This document shows, one piece after another, positions 1 through 6,232 of a stretch of 64,000 nucleotides of DNA. This DNA comes from an uncultured Oscillospiraceae bacterium (GTDB taxonomy: Bacteria; Bacillota; Clostridia; Oscillospirales; Ruminococcaceae): contig CAKSEE010000003.1 of NCBI GenBank assembly GCA_934446455.1, positions 26,632-90,631 on the forward strand. The letters are read 5' to 3'. A program made the position numbers and the translations under genes. Each line of letters begins with the position of its first letter. Positions within the stretch are counted from its first letter, which is position 1. The notes beneath the pieces are model-generated. The model was not told where the DNA came from, ran no database searches, and saw nothing but the letters and a program-made list of their open reading frames with translations.

Positions 1-522
1 GTCCGCGGATTTCATGAACTGGCAGCTCAAGCCCTGTTTCTCAAAAGCGGCTTTCATAGCGGTCACGTTGTTGGCGCTGATGTTAAAGCACTTTACGCTC
101 TGCGGCGCTTCTTTCAAGCGCTCCTGCATTATCTCCTGCGTTATCTGATTGACTATGCCCTTGTCACGGTCGAGGAATTCGATAGTCTGCTTATCTCCCT
201 TGCCCACGACCGCAACAGGAATTTTATATTCCTTTGCTTTTGCGGCAAAGGCTTTCGCGTCAGCGGAAAGGATGTTGCTAGTTGTGGAAATGCCGCATTC
301 CGCCTTGTTGGCTTCGTACAGCAGTTCGCCGTTCGTGACGGTACCTTTCGCCAATCTCTCGGCAATGCTGCCGCCGATTTGATTAATGCTGTCAACGGAA
401 TTGTGGTACAATTCTTTCAGCATTTTTTCAAAGAGGGGAGCGAGGAGCTTGATAAGCTCAGCCCCCACCTCGATGATTTTTTGCCCCGACTGCAATGCAG
501 CGGAGCCGACTTCGTCTGCCAT
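1..522 (-). CDS. Mobile-element protein, possibly PcfB/DUF3801-like (partial)
   Basis: The reading frame opens at an ATG at 522 and is still open at the window edge, so at least 174 residues are encoded and the C-terminus is missing. A strong AGGAGG ribosome site lies just upstream of the ATG. The N-terminus (MADEVGSAALQSGQ) is followed by an amphipathic helical segment and then a mixed alpha/beta part containing AKAFAAKAKEYKIPVAVV. That layout resembles PcfB/DUF3801 proteins, which sit beside the coupling protein in conjugative elements of Firmicutes, but the match is from memory and weak. It is the last gene seen of the minus-strand rep-parA-parB cargo, directly after the zeta-like gene, which supports a transfer or maintenance role. 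Confidence 0.6.
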   Translation of the reverse strand, partial: MADEVGSAALQSGQKIIEVGAELIKLLAPLFEKMLKELYHNSVDSINQIGGSIAERLAKGTVTNGELLYEANKAECGISTTSNILSADAKAFAAKAKEYKIPVAVVGKGDKQTIEFLDRDKGIVNQITQEIMQERLKEAPQSVKCFNISANNVTAMKAAFEKQGLSCQFMKSAD

Positions 523-546
523 GATCAATACCTCCTGTTCAGATTT

Positions 547-564
547 TGTGCTATAAATAGCACA
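547..564. repeat. 18-bp palindrome, copy 1 (candidate parS or operator)
   Basis: The sequence TGTGCTATAAATAGCACA has perfect 8-bp arms around a 2-bp centre. It lies between the stop codon of the zeta-like gene and the start of the next gene. A copy identical over 23 bp (545-567 and 2049-2071) lies after parB. On the minus strand the palindrome is not followed by a U tract, so a protein-binding site is more likely than a terminator. Confidence 0.6.
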
Positions 565-565
565 T

Positions 566-1633
566 TTAGTGCTTTGGCGGTGTGGATTTCTTTATCGTAA
601 AGGTCTTGTCGGTCAGCAAGGTCTTGTCGGTCAGCAAGGTCTTGTCGGTCAGCTTTTTTCCTGCCCGCAGCTCATCACGTTTTTTAACATATTCCCGTGA
701 AAGTTCGGGATTTTTGCGGAAAACCTCATTCACCTCGTCTATTTTGGCTCGGAGTATGCGGCATTTGCTTTCGCTTTCCTCCAGACGTTCCGACAGGGTA
801 GGCTTGAGCGCTCTTACAATATCTTCACAGGAAGCGCTGTATTCAATCATCTTCGGGCGGCTTCCTATCGGAACATCGTTGCTCCATTTGGAGAAACCGT
901 CAACAAGCGAGGTAGCTTTCTTTGCCTGTTCGTATGTATTGCTGATGTCGTTGCCGTACCTTATTATCAGTTCGGGCTTGATGTACCGTCCTGTTTCAAG
1001 AAAGCGGTTTATCATTCGTCCGAGAGCCTTATTCCTGTCAAGTTCATTGAAATGGACGTAAACGGAATAGCCGTACTTTTTTGCAATAGCCGCAATATTG
1101 AGAAGCTCTGTGCTGTCACCGCCAACACGGGGATAGGTTATGTTCTCGCCTTTGTCTAGGGCGGTCATTAACTGCTGCTCCGAAATACGCTGGCTCTCCT
1201 TGTGGACTACACCTGCGCCCCAACCGTCATTGTATTCAGGCAGCAGCTTTTTGGCTTCATCGCTGTCGATAACCCTTGACTTATACATCTCGGATATAGG
1301 CTCGACAAGCGCCGAGGATTTACCCGACGCAGGCAGACCGATTACAATATCCAATCTTCGCCCACAGTGGATTTCTCCCGTAAAAGAAACAGCGCCATTA
1401 TCTTCAATAACGGCGCTGCCCATATTCTGCAATCTATTAAACACGCCCAACTGAATACCGGAACGGTTGTTCAGTTCTATCGTTGGAACGCTGTTGCTTA
1501 TACAGGAATTAGCTTCCCTGATTTCCTTTAGTGCGTAGATTTCGCTTTCCGGAACGGTTTCATTAGCAGCAAGCCTTTTCAGAACGCTTTGCATTTCTTC
1601 TGAAATCGGCTCTCCCGTCAGCTTGTTTATCAT
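566..1633 (-). CDS. Zeta-toxin-like P-loop kinase
   Basis: This 355-residue protein has a helical N-terminal part (about 1-90) and then a zeta/PezT-type kinase core. GLPASGKSS at residues 99-107 is the Walker A loop, and VIDSDEAKKLLPEY followed by a downstream HKES gives the acidic and His/Ser positions typical of the family. Zeta toxins phosphorylate UDP-GlcNAc-type sugars and act with an epsilon antitoxin as plasmid-stabilising modules; that activity here is inferred. The C-terminus is a charged coiled coil ending in three LTDKTL repeats. It lies downstream of parA-parB, as expected for an addiction gene. The start at 1633 is supported by AGGGGTGA. No canonical epsilon gene is visible; the 87-residue gene upstream is the only candidate and a terminator separates the two. 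Confidence 0.75.
   Translation of the reverse strand: MINKLTGEPISEEMQSVLKRLAANETVPESEIYALKEIREANSCISNSVPTIELNNRSGIQLGVFNRLQNMGSAVIEDNGAVSFTGEIHCGRRLDIVIGLPASGKSSALVEPISEMYKSRVIDSDEAKKLLPEYNDGWGAGVVHKESQRISEQQLMTALDKGENITYPRVGGDSTELLNIAAIAKKYGYSVYVHFNELDRNKALGRMINRFLETGRYIKPELIIRYGNDISNTYEQAKKATSLVDGFSKWSNDVPIGSRPKMIEYSASCEDIVRALKPTLSERLEESESKCRILRAKIDEVNEVFRKNPELSREYVKKRDELRAGKKLTDKTLLTDKTLLTDKTFTIKKSTPPKH
600..653. repeat. Three tandem 18-bp units within the zeta-like gene
   Basis: The unit AAGGTCTTGTCGGTCAGC is repeated three times without mismatch (600-617, 618-635, 636-653). Its complement encodes the LTDKTL repeats near the C-terminus of the kinase. Perfect identity suggests recent expansion, and the copy number could vary between strains. 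Confidence 0.9.
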
Positions 1634-1651
1634 AAAATCACCCCTAAACGC

Positions 1652-1685
1652 AAAAAAAGCGGAGAACTTTTTACATTCTCCGCTT
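1652..1685 (-). terminator. Intrinsic terminator after the 87-aa gene
   Basis: A 10-bp perfect stem, AAGCGGAGAA paired with TTCTCCGCTT, is followed on the minus strand by a run of Ts. It lies between the 87-residue gene and the zeta-like gene, so the latter would be expressed by read-through or from its own promoter. Confidence 0.85.
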
Positions 1686-1710
1686 AAAGCTAATATTCAA
1701 TTGTTATTTA

Positions 1711-1974
1711 TCAAGCAATCTCTCTGATGTCGCTCTCGGTCAGAACTCCGTCTGCAATCATCATCTTTTCCTGTTCTGCAAAGGGAGTGTCCCAAACTAT
1801 ATCCCTGTGAGCGAACGCCCAATTCAGGACATCGGTAAACTTAGGGTTGAAGTCCTTGTGATACTGCTTGTTTTTGAGTTCGTCCATATACCTTATCGAC
1901 CAAGCGGTAATGAACTCTCCCCACTCGACTTCCTCAATGCCCAATGCGCTGAAACCTGTTGTCGGTAAAGCCAT
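1711..1974 (-). CDS. 87-aa acidic protein of unknown function
   Basis: I do not recognise this family. The protein is small, acidic and predicted helical, with aromatic-rich stretches such as EVEWGEFITAWSIRYM and DIVWDTPFAEQEKMM, and no signal peptide or membrane segment. A good GGAG-type ribosome site and a sigma-A promoter (2013-2042) precede it, and a terminator follows. Position directly upstream of a zeta-like toxin and downstream of parB makes it a candidate antitoxin or element-maintenance protein, but it does not resemble epsilon antitoxin, so that is speculation. Confidence 0.6.
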   Translation of the reverse strand: MALPTTGFSALGIEEVEWGEFITAWSIRYMDELKNKQYHKDFNPKFTDVLNWAFAHRDIVWDTPFAEQEKMMIADGVLTESDIREIA

Positions 1975-2012
1975 ATTCTGCTCCTTTCACACAAGCCCTG
2001 TTGCTTAATTCT

Positions 2013-2042
2013 ATTATACACCCAATACTGATATTATGTCAA
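2013..2042 (-). promoter_or_regulatory. Sigma-A promoter for the 87-aa gene
   Basis: On the minus strand TTGACA (2042-2037) and TATAAT (2018-2013) are separated by 18 bp. The copy-2 palindrome begins 8 bp upstream of the -35 hexamer, so its ligand could affect this promoter. Confidence 0.8.
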
Positions 2043-2050
2043 GTCGACTT

Positions 2051-2068
2051 TGTGCTATAAATAGCACA
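2051..2068. repeat. 18-bp palindrome, copy 2 (candidate parS or operator)
   Basis: This is identical to the palindrome at 547-564, with identity extending to 23 bp (2049-2071). It lies between the parB stop and the promoter of the 87-residue gene. A palindrome repeated near parB is the usual form of a plasmid centromere, but no ParB recognition logic can be proven from sequence alone. Confidence 0.6.
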
Positions 2069-2078
2069 TTTCCGAAAG

Positions 2079-2975
2079 TCAGAGTCTGTCAGCCAGTTTC
2101 CGAAGCACCTTGAAATCCTCGCCCCTTGCCAGAATGAGAAGATCCTCAATGTATTTTGAAAGGGCTTCGGCTTCCTCATGGGAAAGAACGACAGGCGGTT
2201 CAGAAGATGTATCTTCATCTTCTGTTTCGTCCTCATCTTCTTCCTCGTCAGTTTCGGGAGCAGCGTCAGCGGAGGTGTTTTCCTGCCGCTGAATTTTCTT
2301 GACCTCCTTATGGGAAATCTGCGGCTTTTCAGAGATTATTTCCTGCTGCTTTTCGGGAGCCAGCTTTGCCACCTCGTTGGCTGTCGAAATCGACATATCT
2401 CCGGATTTTACCGCCTGCTCCACATCGGGGATAGCGTTGTGCTTGATGTTATCCAGTTTTCCGACCTGCGCCGGAGATACATTGAGTGCGTCTGCAATCT
2501 TATCCCTTATTCTGCCCTTGACAGGCTTTCCGGCAGCTTCAAGTTCCTTGAAAATCCGTGTCAGTTCCTCATATTCACGCATGGTATCTGCGTCCGAATA
2601 CTTGCGCTGAGTTGCGTTCAGCATTATGAGGTCAAGTTCGGTTTCGGTATTCGGCTTTGCGCCCTTGATGAAACAGGGGACTTTGCCGCTTCTCCTGCGC
2701 CCGTCTGCGATAAGGGACTTGATAGCAGCAAGCCGTCTGTGTCCGCTGATAAGCTCATACTTGCCGTTGTGTTCGGAAACCACCAGAGCCGTCATTAAGC
2801 CCTGCCGCTCTATATCGTCCGCCAGAGCCTCTATTTCGGAATTTTCATAGAAATTGTTCCGGTTCGGCTCGATATTTTCAATGTCTATCATTTTTAGGCT
2901 GTCTATGTAGCTGTCGGCATTGACGGTCTGAATATCCGCTGCTATTGCGCTGTCAAGCTGTAATTTTCTGCCCAT
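2079..2975 (-). CDS. parB: ParB/Spo0J-family partition protein
   Basis: This 298-residue protein binds centromere DNA and loads onto it to partition the element. The ParB N-domain is clear: IEPNRNNFYENSEIEALADD around residues 34-53, then LISGHRRLAAIKSL, the CTP-binding-type GHRR box. A helix-turn-helix region (IADALNVSPAQVGKLDNI) follows at about 160-180. The tail carries a long Asp/Glu-rich linker (about 235-260) before a short helical C-terminus that probably dimerises. It overlaps the parA stop by one base (TAATG), so the two are translationally coupled. The palindromes at 547 and 2051 are candidate binding sites. Confidence 0.92.
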   Translation of the reverse strand: MGRKLQLDSAIAADIQTVNADSYIDSLKMIDIENIEPNRNNFYENSEIEALADDIERQGLMTALVVSEHNGKYELISGHRRLAAIKSLIADGRRRSGKVPCFIKGAKPNTETELDLIMLNATQRKYSDADTMREYEELTRIFKELEAAGKPVKGRIRDKIADALNVSPAQVGKLDNIKHNAIPDVEQAVKSGDMSISTANEVAKLAPEKQQEIISEKPQISHKEVKKIQRQENTSADAAPETDEEEDEDETEDEDTSSEPPVVLSHEEAEALSKYIEDLLILARGEDFKVLRKLADRL

Positions 2976-3715
2976 TATTCATCACCAAGCCTTTCAATAA
3001 TTTCTGCCGCCAAATCTTCGTAAGCCTGCGCCGCAGCCGTCCACTTCATATATTCCTTTGCAGTCAGCTTGTAACTGAACGAGTTTTTGATAACACGGCT
3101 GAAAGGAATGGTGGTGTTCAGCACCTTGTTTCCGAGTGTGCATTTGAGATATTCCAGCAGTTCTATATCGGCAGGATTTTCCTTGTCAAACTTGTTCACG
3201 ATACAGCCGCCGAATCTGGCATTGCAGTTTGCAAGCGCTCCTGTTACAGCAGGAATGCCCTGAATTGCGAATGTTCCAAGCTCGATGGGAACGAATACGC
3301 TGTCGGAGAGCGTGATTACCTTTTCTGTCAGCTTTGTCAGAGCCGGCGGCAGGTCAAGGACTGCGTATTCATAGCCGCTGTCGAAAGTCAGAACCTTTCG
3401 CACGTTTGCGGTCTGAATGTCATCGGGAAGCTGTTCAAACTGCGCCGCCACAAAGTTGAGCGCAGCAGTTGCTGTAAGTATGTCGATGTTCGGGTAGCGT
3501 GTGGAGCTTCTCGCCACGGTAGGCAGGCAGTTTCGCTTTATCAGGGCTGTTTCAAGACCTGCCTTCGGCTCGGCGAAGAAGCGTGAGCTGTTAGCCTGTC
3601 CGTCAAAGTCGATTACAAGCACCTTGCCACGCTCGGCAAGCTCATTTGCGAGGTTGATAGCCGTTGTTGTCTTTCCGACACCGCCCTTGTGATTGTAGAT
3701 TGCGATTATGTTCAT
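2975..3715 (-). CDS. parA: ParA-family partition ATPase
   Basis: The protein begins MNIIAIYNHKGGVGKTTT, with the deviant Walker A lysine pair that defines ParA/MinD ATPases. VLVIDFDGQANSS is the A' and switch region, and YAVLDLPP is Walker B. It hydrolyses ATP on nucleoid DNA to move ParB-bound element DNA. I place the start at 3715 rather than at the upstream in-frame ATG (3751), because GGAAAGGAC precedes 3715 and the extra 12 residues are unlike the family. There is no N-terminal helix-turn-helix, so this is the short ParA type. It is the middle gene of a rep-parA-parB operon. Confidence 0.93.
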   Translation of the reverse strand: MNIIAIYNHKGGVGKTTTAINLANELAERGKVLVIDFDGQANSSRFFAEPKAGLETALIKRNCLPTVARSSTRYPNIDILTATAALNFVAAQFEQLPDDIQTANVRKVLTFDSGYEYAVLDLPPALTKLTEKVITLSDSVFVPIELGTFAIQGIPAVTGALANCNARFGGCIVNKFDKENPADIELLEYLKCTLGNKVLNTTIPFSRVIKNSFSYKLTAKEYMKWTAAAQAYEDLAAEIIERLGDE

Positions 3716-3747
3716 AAAATGTCCTTTCCGTGCTGTTGCCAGCACCC

Positions 3748-4818
3748 TCATTTACTGCCGTACATATCGTGATTGACCATTGCCGAATAGAAGCTGTCAA
3801 TCGTCAGTGGAGCGTTATACAGAGCCGTTATGAGATACGCCCTGATATTGCGCACATCGCTTGTGTTCTTGTCGAGCGCCGTAATCACATACTCGATGTG
3901 GCTGCTGTCCAGTTTGAGGAACTGCGATTTTACAACGCTCTGCGGGAAGTCCTCGCCGTTCACACGGATATACTTTTTGGTGGAGCATACCACGTCGAGC
4001 ATTATCCCGACGATTTCGTTTATCCTGCCTTTCTGCGTCGGACTGCTTTCGAGAAGATAATCATAACCGATGTTCTCCCGGATAATATCTGCGTAGTCCG
4101 TCCTTTCATCGGAGGAAACCGTATTTGGTATTGAAGAATCGATCCTATCCATCAAATCAGCGCCGTCCTTTGGATTGATTGATAGATGATTATTAACTAT
4201 GGATTTATTAGCTTTAGATTTATATAATGAGGGAAAATCGGATTTTTCGGAACTAGCACCGAAGTTTGTGGGGAGCAGTACCGGAAGTTCCTTGACAGCC
4301 TGCTCCGGAGAATGTTCAGAGCAAGCACCGGAGTTATCTGGGATAGGCTCGTCAGGGATTTCTTGCTCCGGAGTTTTTTCGGAGCAAGGGGGCGGTGCTT
4401 CGTTTTCAGCCTTGTTCTTACGCTTCTTCTCATAGGACAGAGCCGCAGCCGGCTTTATGGACATCTGCTTCTTTTCGCCCTCTGAAATGAGCTTTGAAAT
4501 AAGCTCTATATTCTCGATTATACGAAAACAGCGCTTGGCGGGAAGTCCACGGTTCTTGCTTTCGATAAGTCCGGATTCCACCAGGTTCTTTATGCAGCGT
4601 TTCTGCTGATACTCAGAAAGGGCGGTGCTTGCTTCGAGGTCGGGAACGGTCGAGTAGAACCAGCCGCCATCGTCGAGCATACCGTTACGCTCGTAGTAGC
4701 TGCATTTCGATATGAGGGCGGCATATATCACCGCTTCTGACAAACCGATTGCGTGAGCAAGCAAGCGGTTCACGGTCAGCGTGTTGCTGGGGTTTAGCAT
4801 TTGGAATATTGCGTTCAT
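3748..4818 (-). CDS. repA: Replication initiator (RepA_N/DUF6017-type)
   Basis: This 356-residue protein probably starts replication of the element. The N-terminal third (NTLTVNRLLAHAIGLSEAVI, then SALSEYQQ-like and VESGLIESK) is a winged-helix domain as in clostridial replisome organisers. The middle is a Pro/Glu-rich linker with Cys-Ser-Glu repeats. The last 110 residues (IRENIGYDYLL, IVGIMLDVVCS, VKSQFLKLDSSHIEYV, AYLITALYNAP and a terminal MVNHDMYG) match the DUF6017 C-terminus of RepA_N initiators. The start at 4818 follows AGAAAGGCG; the longer in-frame start at 4893 would overlap the upstream gene. Confidence 0.85.
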   Translation of the reverse strand: MNAIFQMLNPSNTLTVNRLLAHAIGLSEAVIYAALISKCSYYERNGMLDDGGWFYSTVPDLEASTALSEYQQKRCIKNLVESGLIESKNRGLPAKRCFRIIENIELISKLISEGEKKQMSIKPAAALSYEKKRKNKAENEAPPPCSEKTPEQEIPDEPIPDNSGACSEHSPEQAVKELPVLLPTNFGASSEKSDFPSLYKSKANKSIVNNHLSINPKDGADLMDRIDSSIPNTVSSDERTDYADIIRENIGYDYLLESSPTQKGRINEIVGIMLDVVCSTKKYIRVNGEDFPQSVVKSQFLKLDSSHIEYVITALDKNTSDVRNIRAYLITALYNAPLTIDSFYSAMVNHDMYGSK

Positions 4819-4861
4819 AAAAATTACGCCTTTCTGAAAAATAATTGCAGAATTATGGAAA

Positions 4862-5065
4862 TTATTTCTTCTGCGATGCTTTCCACTTTTCAACCCTGTC
4901 CTTGCAGCGCAAATCTTCTGATGCTTTCGCTTCCTTATCTTTGAAGAAAGGGCAGCCGCCCTTAAAGCTGCTGCTTACCAAAGCAGAGCATTTTCCGTCC
5001 CAATAGGCAAAGCACTTACTGGAATTGCAGCGTGGCGATTTGGTGTTATAGAGAATGTTCAACAT
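4862..5065 (-). CDS. Small Cys-rich protein of the mobile element
   Basis: This 67-residue protein has four cysteines in the pattern RCNSSKCFAYWDGKC and then GGCPFF, suggesting a small zinc knuckle, followed by a Lys-rich tail. AAAGGAGA precedes the ATG at 5065. It is the first gene of the minus-strand rep-par operon. Similar short Cys proteins occur beside rep genes of clostridial integrative elements, but I know of no assigned function. Confidence 0.7.
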   Translation of the reverse strand: MLNILYNTKSPRCNSSKCFAYWDGKCSALVSSSFKGGCPFFKDKEAKASEDLRCKDRVEKWKASQKK

Positions 5066-5418
5066 GATAGTCTCCTTTAGAGTGTTTTGGTATATTATGA
5101 AGCAAACAAATTTCAGCTATAATGCTAAATGTTTTGTCTGCGTTTTGTGCGCGATGATGAAATATTTGTTATTTATTAAAAATATTTTTGCTAAAAACAG
5201 TACAATAGGCAGATTGCTCGAAACAAAAAGGAGAGCTTGAAAAAACTCTCCTTTTGTGTTTTTCAATTTTTTTGCTAATTTCTATACTATATTTATATAT
5301 AGAAAAGGACGCCTTTCAGTGAAAAGCGTCCTTGGTATTAGTTAGGGTATGGTCTGCGTTTGTTATGCGGCACTACAATTCCTTTTATAATGCGGGTTTG
5401 CGTCCATATCCCTTATTA
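5066..5418. other. Gene-free AT-rich junction of the mobile element
   Basis: No convincing gene is visible here. The stretch contains the bidirectional terminator at 5226-5262 and a second hairpin at 5305-5333 (AAGGACGC paired with GCGTCCTT) that is followed by a T-rich stretch on the minus strand. The abrupt change from low-GC element genes to GC-rich chromosomal genes on either side suggests an element boundary, but I could not identify attachment-site direct repeats or an integrase. Confidence 0.4.
5226..5262. terminator. Bidirectional terminator
   Basis: A perfect 10-bp stem, AAAAGGAGAG paired with CTCTCCTTTT, is bounded by T-rich sequence on both strands. Confidence 0.75.
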
Positions 5419-5493
5419 GCCCCGGGAGAGCCGTGACAAAAAACGGATTTCAAAACCCGCTTCGCGGGCATAACATACTTTTTCGACAAGCTG
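5419..5493. repeat. Dispersed hairpin repeat, copy A (partial)
   Basis: These 75 bp match the reverse complement of 43905-43979 with only three mismatches. The block contains nested hairpins, including CCCGCTTCGCGGG and an ACGG/CCGT region. It lies over codons 26-38 and the stop of a truncated xre gene. Beyond 5419 the similarity stops, so this is a partial copy of the roughly 186-bp unit found at 43905-44090. Confidence 0.85.
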
Positions 5494-5566
5494 CCGCAAA
5501 GTCCTTTTGCGTTATTTCCTTTTCGTTAAGAGTCAGCAGTAACTTATCCCCAAATTCCATATTCAT
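5450..5566 (-). pseudogene. XRE-family regulator truncated at a repeat
   Basis: An ATG at 5566 with a good AGGGGTG site opens a frame whose first 26 residues (MNMEFGDKLLLTLNEKEITQ, then KDFAAA) are the start of a Cro/C1-type helix-turn-helix domain. The frame then enters the dispersed repeat and stops after 38 residues, within the helix-turn-helix. No continuation of the domain is seen beyond the repeat. I conclude the gene was cut by repeat insertion or recombination. It could still be transcribed as a short peptide. Confidence 0.65.
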
Positions 5567-5697
5567 CACCCCTCGTTGAGTATATTATACATTATTTTCC
5601 CGCTTCTTTTGTATATATTCGCGAATTGAGTATATATAGCTTAACAAATGCTCAAAATAGAGATATAATGATATTAAAAATAAAGGGGGTAATGCAA

Positions 5698-5799
5698 ATG
5701 TATATATCCAATATGCCAATTTTTATTATATTGGTTTTAATAATTATTGTTTTTTTAGTGCCATTATGCATTAAAACCGGTGAGAGTTTTTGCCTTTGA
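5698..5799 (+). CDS. 33-aa single-pass membrane peptide
   Basis: A strong AAAGGGGGT site lies 7 bp before an ATG. The peptide (starting MYISNMPIFIILVL) is a single hydrophobic helix followed by a short tail with cysteines (PLCIKTGESFC). Base composition is very AT-rich, unlike the neighbours. The next small gene begins 14 bp after the stop, so the two may be co-transcribed. Function is unknown; size and topology fit small membrane regulators or toxins, but nothing specific supports either. Confidence 0.5.
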   Translation: MYISNMPIFIILVLIIIVFLVPLCIKTGESFCL

Positions 5800-5813
5800 A
5801 AGAAGGTGATACC

Positions 5814-5993
5814 ATGGCAAGATGTCCGTACCTTGAGTATGAATCGAACAACGCTATATTCAGAAGCTCGGACAAGTACATATGCGGTCTTTGCGGGCAG
5901 CAGATGGATATTGACGACAGCAGGGTAAAGCACACCTGTAATTCCGATTATGGCAGCGAGTACGAAAAATGTCCCGTTTACAAAGACAGATAA
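5814..5993 (+). CDS. 59-aa Cys-rich protein, probable zinc ribbon
   Basis: The start at 5814 is set by AGAAGGTGAT. The 59-residue protein begins MARCPYLEYESNN and contains CGLCGQQMDIDD, HTCNSDY and EKCPVY, giving five cysteines plus a His in a pattern that suggests a small metal-binding fold. Short proteins with this YLEYESN...C..C...C..CP layout are familiar as hypotheticals in Ruminococcus-like genomes. A terminator follows at 6013-6047. Confidence 0.65.
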   Translation: MARCPYLEYESNNAIFRSSDKYICGLCGQQMDIDDSRVKHTCNSDYGSEYEKCPVYKDR

Positions 5994-6012
5994 GCCTTTG
6001 CAAAACATATGG

Positions 6013-6047
6013 TAAAAACGCAGGTCGCAGGATTTGCGTTTTTGCTT
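6013..6047 (+). terminator. Intrinsic terminator
   Basis: The inverted repeat AAAAACGCA/TGCGTTTTT with a 12-nt loop ends in a T run, directly after the 59-residue gene. Confidence 0.65.
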
Positions 6048-6232
6048 TGTACGGCATAACGTTCACTTTTATCTGCTACGATACTGTCGGGCGCTGTTCG
6101 CAAGTTTCCACAGATTTTCCCGCTTTGCCGCAGCTATTCTCCGCAAGCCTGTCATACCTGTCCCGCACGGCGCATATAATCTCCTTGAATAAAGGGCAGC
6201 GCGACAACGCGGCTTTGACCAAGGAGGAAAAT

